A stretch of 8,542 nt of DNA from Clostridia bacterium (GTDB lineage: Bacteria > Bacillota > Clostridia > UBA1381), in NCBI GenBank assembly GCA_900770405.1, contig CAAGKL010000024.1, positions 1-8,542 on the forward strand, read 5' to 3'. The position numbers were made by a program, and so were the translations under genes. Below, in pieces: positions 6,355 to 8,542 of this stretch (position 1 is its first letter; every line of letters begins with the position of its first letter). The notes beneath the pieces are model-generated. The model saw only the letters and a list, made by a program, of their open reading frames with translations, was not told where the DNA came from and made no database searches.

Positions 6355-6360
6355 TCCTTC
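6355..6360 (-). promoter_or_regulatory. RBS fixing the argB GTG start
   Basis: GAAGGA (6360-6355) stands 6 nt before the GTG at 6348. No ATG lies at a comparable distance in this frame, so a GTG start is well supported. Confidence 0.75.
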
Positions 6361-6365
6361 CCTTC

Positions 6366-7403
6366 TTACAGATAAAATCCCGCGAAATCGAGTCCGGTTT
6401 TTTCGTCGAGCCCGAACATAATATTCATATTCTGCACAGCCTGCCCCGCCGCGCCCTTAACAATATTGTCAAGGACCGACACAACCACCGCGCGCTGCAG
6501 CCGCTCGTCATAAACCACGCCGATGTCGACGAAGTTCGAGCCGGCAACATTCTTCGTCTCGGGCAGCTCGCCCTCCGGGCACACGCGCACGAAAAATTCG
6601 TCCTTATAATAGTCCGAATAAAGCTTCACAAGCTCCGCCGTGCTTGATTTCTTCTTCAAATTCACGTAAATCGTCGCCAAAATTCCGCGCTTTTGCGGTA
6701 TCAGATGCGGTGTGAACGAAAGCATAATCGGCTTGCCCGCCGCGTGCGAGAGCTCCTGCTCAATCTCCGAGGTGTGGCGGTGCGTCGCGACCTTATATGC
6801 CTTTGTATTCTCGGTGCACTCGCAAAAATGCGTTTGCAGCGACAGCGACCGTCCCGCGCCGGTTACGCCGGATTTTGCGTCGATTATGATATTTTTATCA
6901 TCGCCGAGCCCGCTCTCAAGCAGCGGCGTCGCGCCCAGAATCGAGCATGTCGTGTAGCAGCCGGGATTGCCGATGAGCCGCGCGCCCTTGATTTTATCGC
7001 GGTGCAGCTCGCACAGACCGTAGACCGACTCCGCAAGCAGCTCAGGCGAGGAATGCGGCTCGCCGTACCATTTTTCATAGACCGCCGCGTCGTCATAGCG
7101 GTAGTCGCCCGACAAGTCGATTACCTTGAGCCCCGCATCCAGCAGCGACGGAATAACGCTCTTTGACGCGCCGTGCGGCAGCGCGGTGAACGCCACATCG
7201 CACTTCGCCGCCTCTGCCACGTCCGCCTCGCAGCACTCCTGCTCCAAAATTTTGCGCATATTTTTATACACGTCGCATATCCGCTCTCCCGCAAAGCTCT
7301 TCGAGCCCAAAAGTCCGATTTCCACCTCGGGGTGATTTGTCAAAAGCCGCACCAGCTCTATCCCCGCATAGCCGGTCGCGCCCAAAACCGCAGCCTTTAT
7401 CAT
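6366..7403 (-). CDS. argC: N-acetyl-gamma-glutamyl-phosphate reductase
   Basis: This NADPH-dependent enzyme reduces N-acetylglutamyl-phosphate to the semialdehyde, the third arginine step, using the product of the adjacent argB kinase. With the start at ATG 7403 it has 345 residues, the usual size for the longer ArgC type. A Rossmann motif GATGYAGIEL lies at 8-17 and LPHG at 75-78. The catalytic Cys is Cys149 in IGNPGCYTTC, SGVTGAGR spans 178-185, and an HRH motif (208-210) provides the expected active-site His. An in-frame TTG at 7412 is only 1 nt from AAAGGA (7419-7414), whereas ATG 7403 is 10 nt away, so the latter is chosen. It is followed by argB after 17 bp and preceded by the GNAT gene after 60 bp, with a possible attenuating hairpin between. 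Confidence 0.97.
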   Translation of the reverse strand: MIKAAVLGATGYAGIELVRLLTNHPEVEIGLLGSKSFAGERICDVYKNMRKILEQECCEADVAEAAKCDVAFTALPHGASKSVIPSLLDAGLKVIDLSGDYRYDDAAVYEKWYGEPHSSPELLAESVYGLCELHRDKIKGARLIGNPGCYTTCSILGATPLLESGLGDDKNIIIDAKSGVTGAGRSLSLQTHFCECTENTKAYKVATHRHTSEIEQELSHAAGKPIMLSFTPHLIPQKRGILATIYVNLKKKSSTAELVKLYSDYYKDEFFVRVCPEGELPETKNVAGSNFVDIGVVYDERLQRAVVVSVLDNIVKGAAGQAVQNMNIMFGLDEKTGLDFAGFYL

Positions 7404-7413
7404 TTTTATCAAA

Positions 7414-7419
7414 TCCTTT
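7414..7419 (-). promoter_or_regulatory. RBS fixing the argC start
   Basis: AAAGGA (7419-7414) is 10 nt before ATG 7403 but only 1 nt before the in-frame TTG 7412, so translation should begin at the ATG and the product loses three residues relative to the longest reading. Confidence 0.75.
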
Positions 7420-7433
7420 CTGTAAAACGCAGG

Positions 7434-7458
7434 AAAAACCGCACCGCAGGGTGTGGTT
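7434..7458 (-). terminator. Weak terminator or attenuator-like hairpin between the GNAT gene and argC
   Basis: In the leftward transcript AACC-A-CACC (7458-7450) can pair with GGTG-C-GGTT (7445-7437) around a CTGC loop, with one A/C mismatch, followed by a short U run (7438-7434) broken by CC. The hairpin starts 5 nt after the GNAT stop. The stem is imperfect and the U tract short, so partial termination or message processing is more likely than a full stop. Confidence 0.4.
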
Positions 7459-7463
7459 CTTCT

Positions 7464-7949
7464 TTAGCAATATTCCTTTACCAGATGCGCCCGCACATAC
7501 CCGCGCGAGCTGTCGGTCGAGGCTATGTAGAAGCCCCTGCCGTAGTAGAAGCGTATCAGCGGCGTGAGCCTTGAATCTGTGTGCAGGCTGATACTCTTCA
7601 CGCCGTATTTTTTCATTATTTCGTCGACAAGATTCATTATCGACTTGCCGATGCCGCTGTTCTGCGATGTGACCTTGACGGCAAAACGGCTCAGGTACGC
7701 GGTTTTCTTTTCCGCGTCCATCGCAAGGCGTACGCTGCCGACGGGCTCATCGTTGCGCACGGCTATGAGCACGATTTTCGTGTCAATGTCGCGCCTTATG
7801 TCCTCCTCGCTCTCGCGCAGAGCCTCCGGGTCGGCGTGCGGCGACATTTTCGCGTATTCCGTAAACGCCTCGCGCGTTATCCGCACAATCGCAGGAATAT
7901 CGCTGTAATCCGCCGGCCGCACCTGGAAATATGACTGAATAAAATCCAT
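7464..7949 (-). CDS. GNAT-family N-acetyltransferase in the arg operon
   Basis: The 161-residue protein is a single GNAT domain. The N-terminal strand and helix read VRPADYSDIPAIVRITREAF (10-29). Strand beta4 and the acetyl-CoA pyrophosphate loop read YLSRFAVKVTSQNSGIGKSIM (85-105), where QNSGIG is the Q/RxxGxG/A motif. The C-terminal region FYYGRGF (134-140) is the usual alpha4/beta6 segment. It should transfer an acetyl group from acetyl-CoA to an unknown amine. It starts at ATG 7949 with GGGGGGAG (7963-7956) 6 nt upstream, 20 bp after the argF stop, so it is co-transcribed with arginine genes. That position makes a short-type N-acetylglutamate synthase conceivable, but no residue seen here proves glutamate specificity; a self-protection or side-product acetyltransferase is equally possible. 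Confidence 0.88.
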   Translation of the reverse strand: MDFIQSYFQVRPADYSDIPAIVRITREAFTEYAKMSPHADPEALRESEEDIRRDIDTKIVLIAVRNDEPVGSVRLAMDAEKKTAYLSRFAVKVTSQNSGIGKSIMNLVDEIMKKYGVKSISLHTDSRLTPLIRFYYGRGFYIASTDSSRGYVRAHLVKEYC

Positions 7950-7969
7950 TGTATACTCCCCCCGCCCGA

Positions 7970-8542
7970 TTACGCCATCAGTGTGGCAAGCACCGCTTTT
8001 TGTGCGTGCAGGCGGTTTTCCGCCTCATCAAAAACGACCGAATGCTCGCCGTCGATTATGTCCGGCGTCACCTCGAAATCGCGGTACGCGGGCAGACAGT
8101 GCATAAATATATAATCCGGTTTCGCTTTCGCGGCAAGCGCGGCATTCACCTGATACGGCTTGAAAATTCCGATGCGCTGCTGCTTTTCTTTTTCCATACC
8201 CATACTCACCCAAGTGTCGGTGTAAACCACGTCCGCGCCGGCGATTGCCTCCTCCGGGTCTTGGGTCAGCACCAGCGACGCGCCGCTCTTTTTCGCGTCA
8301 GCCTTTGCATTCTCGGTCACCTCCGCGTCCGGCTCATAGCCCGCCGGCGTCGCAACCGCGCAGTCAATGCCCATCTTCGTGCAGCCGTACATAAGCGAAT
8401 TTGCCATATTGTTGCCGTCGCCGATGTATGCCAGCTTCAAGCCCTCAAGCTTTTTCTTCTTCTCGTAAACCGTCTTCAGATCGGCAAGCACCTGGCAGGG
8501 GTGCAAAAGGTCGGTCAGCGCGTTGATGACCGGAATATCGGC
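7970..8542 (-). CDS. argF: Ornithine carbamoyltransferase (C-terminal part, cut by window edge)
   Basis: This enzyme joins ornithine and carbamoyl phosphate to make citrulline. The frame is open to the right edge and encodes the last 190 residues; about 115 N-terminal residues, including the carbamoyl-phosphate STRT-type site, lie outside. In partial numbering, HPCQ is at 14-17 (within INALTDLLHPCQ), DGNN at 42-45, the ornithine-binding loop DTWVSMG at 109-115, and the catalytic HCLP at 148-151. The SMG loop points to ornithine rather than aspartate or putrescine as acceptor. A TTG near 8506 is internal, not a start. It ends in TAA, 20 bp before the GNAT gene, and is the first arg gene visible in transcription order; the operon promoter must lie beyond the right edge. 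Confidence 0.96.
   Translation of the reverse strand, partial: ADIPVINALTDLLHPCQVLADLKTVYEKKKKLEGLKLAYIGDGNNMANSLMYGCTKMGIDCAVATPAGYEPDAEVTENAKADAKKSGASLVLTQDPEEAIAGADVVYTDTWVSMGMEKEKQQRIGIFKPYQVNAALAAKAKPDYIFMHCLPAYRDFEVTPDIIDGEHSVVFDEAENRLHAQKAVLATLMA

Noticed and set aside
6693..7166. Open frame of 157 codons on the plus strand opposite argC
   Set aside because: It is Arg-rich, low-complexity and antisense to a certain argC; it arises from GC-rich third positions.
7404..7412. TTG start for argC giving a product three residues longer
   Set aside because: It would be 1 nt from the ribosome binding site; the ATG at 7403 has proper spacing.

Overview
The window looks like a chromosomal segment of a fermentative Firmicute, most likely a gut or anaerobic Clostridia (Oscillospiraceae/Ruminococcaceae-like). 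The grounds are moderately GC-rich genes with AT-rich intergenic gaps, strong AGGAGG/AAAGGA-type ribosome binding sites, sigma-A-type promoters, a surface protein with three SLH domains, and an acyltransferase family known mainly from Clostridia. This placement is inferred from gene content; there is no rRNA or other phylogenetic marker here.

Left edge (1-223): no supported gene. It holds a perfect 12-bp inverted repeat (37-48/89-100) around a leftward extended -10 element, probably the control region of a gene lying off the left edge. From 224 to 1045 a rightward gene encodes a two-domain (NAT_N + GNAT_C type) acyltransferase-like protein. Its stop codon interlocks with that of a leftward AraC-family regulator (1042-1851).

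Carbohydrate module (1042-3240): the AraC regulator is divergent from a 397-residue Gfo/Idh/MocA-fold protein that reads as a GH109-like NAD-dependent glycosidase (alpha-N-acetylgalactosaminidase family). The 114-bp gap between them carries two well-spaced promoters facing opposite ways, interlocked over one 7-3-7 palindrome, so both genes could be controlled from one site. Two strong hairpin terminators follow (3199-3236 and 3255-3286); the second faces both ways and also ends the leftward surface-protein gene.

Surface protein (3361-5441): a leftward 665-residue secreted protein with signal peptide, three SLH domains, a beta-type region, a Pro/Thr linker, an InlB-repeat-like segment and an unrecognised helical C-terminal domain. 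It has its own near-consensus promoter (TTGACA-17-TACAAT), a strong RBS and codon choices unlike the neighbouring genes, which suggests an abundant surface protein.

Arginine biosynthesis (5476-8542, leftward): argF (cut by the right edge), a GNAT acetyltransferase, argC and argB are tightly packed, in that transcription order. ArgB makes N-acetylglutamyl-phosphate, ArgC reduces it to the semialdehyde, and ArgF converts ornithine to citrulline. argJ and argD are not in the window. The GNAT gene between argF and argC may supply N-acetylglutamate, but this is a hypothesis. A weak terminator-like hairpin between the GNAT gene and argC could reduce downstream expression.

No rRNA, tRNA, CRISPR array, intact insertion sequence or riboswitch was recognised. 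Most of the window is ordinary metabolism. The parts most worth a second look are the shared divergent control region, the unassigned C-terminal domain of the SLH protein, and the GNAT embedded in the arg operon.
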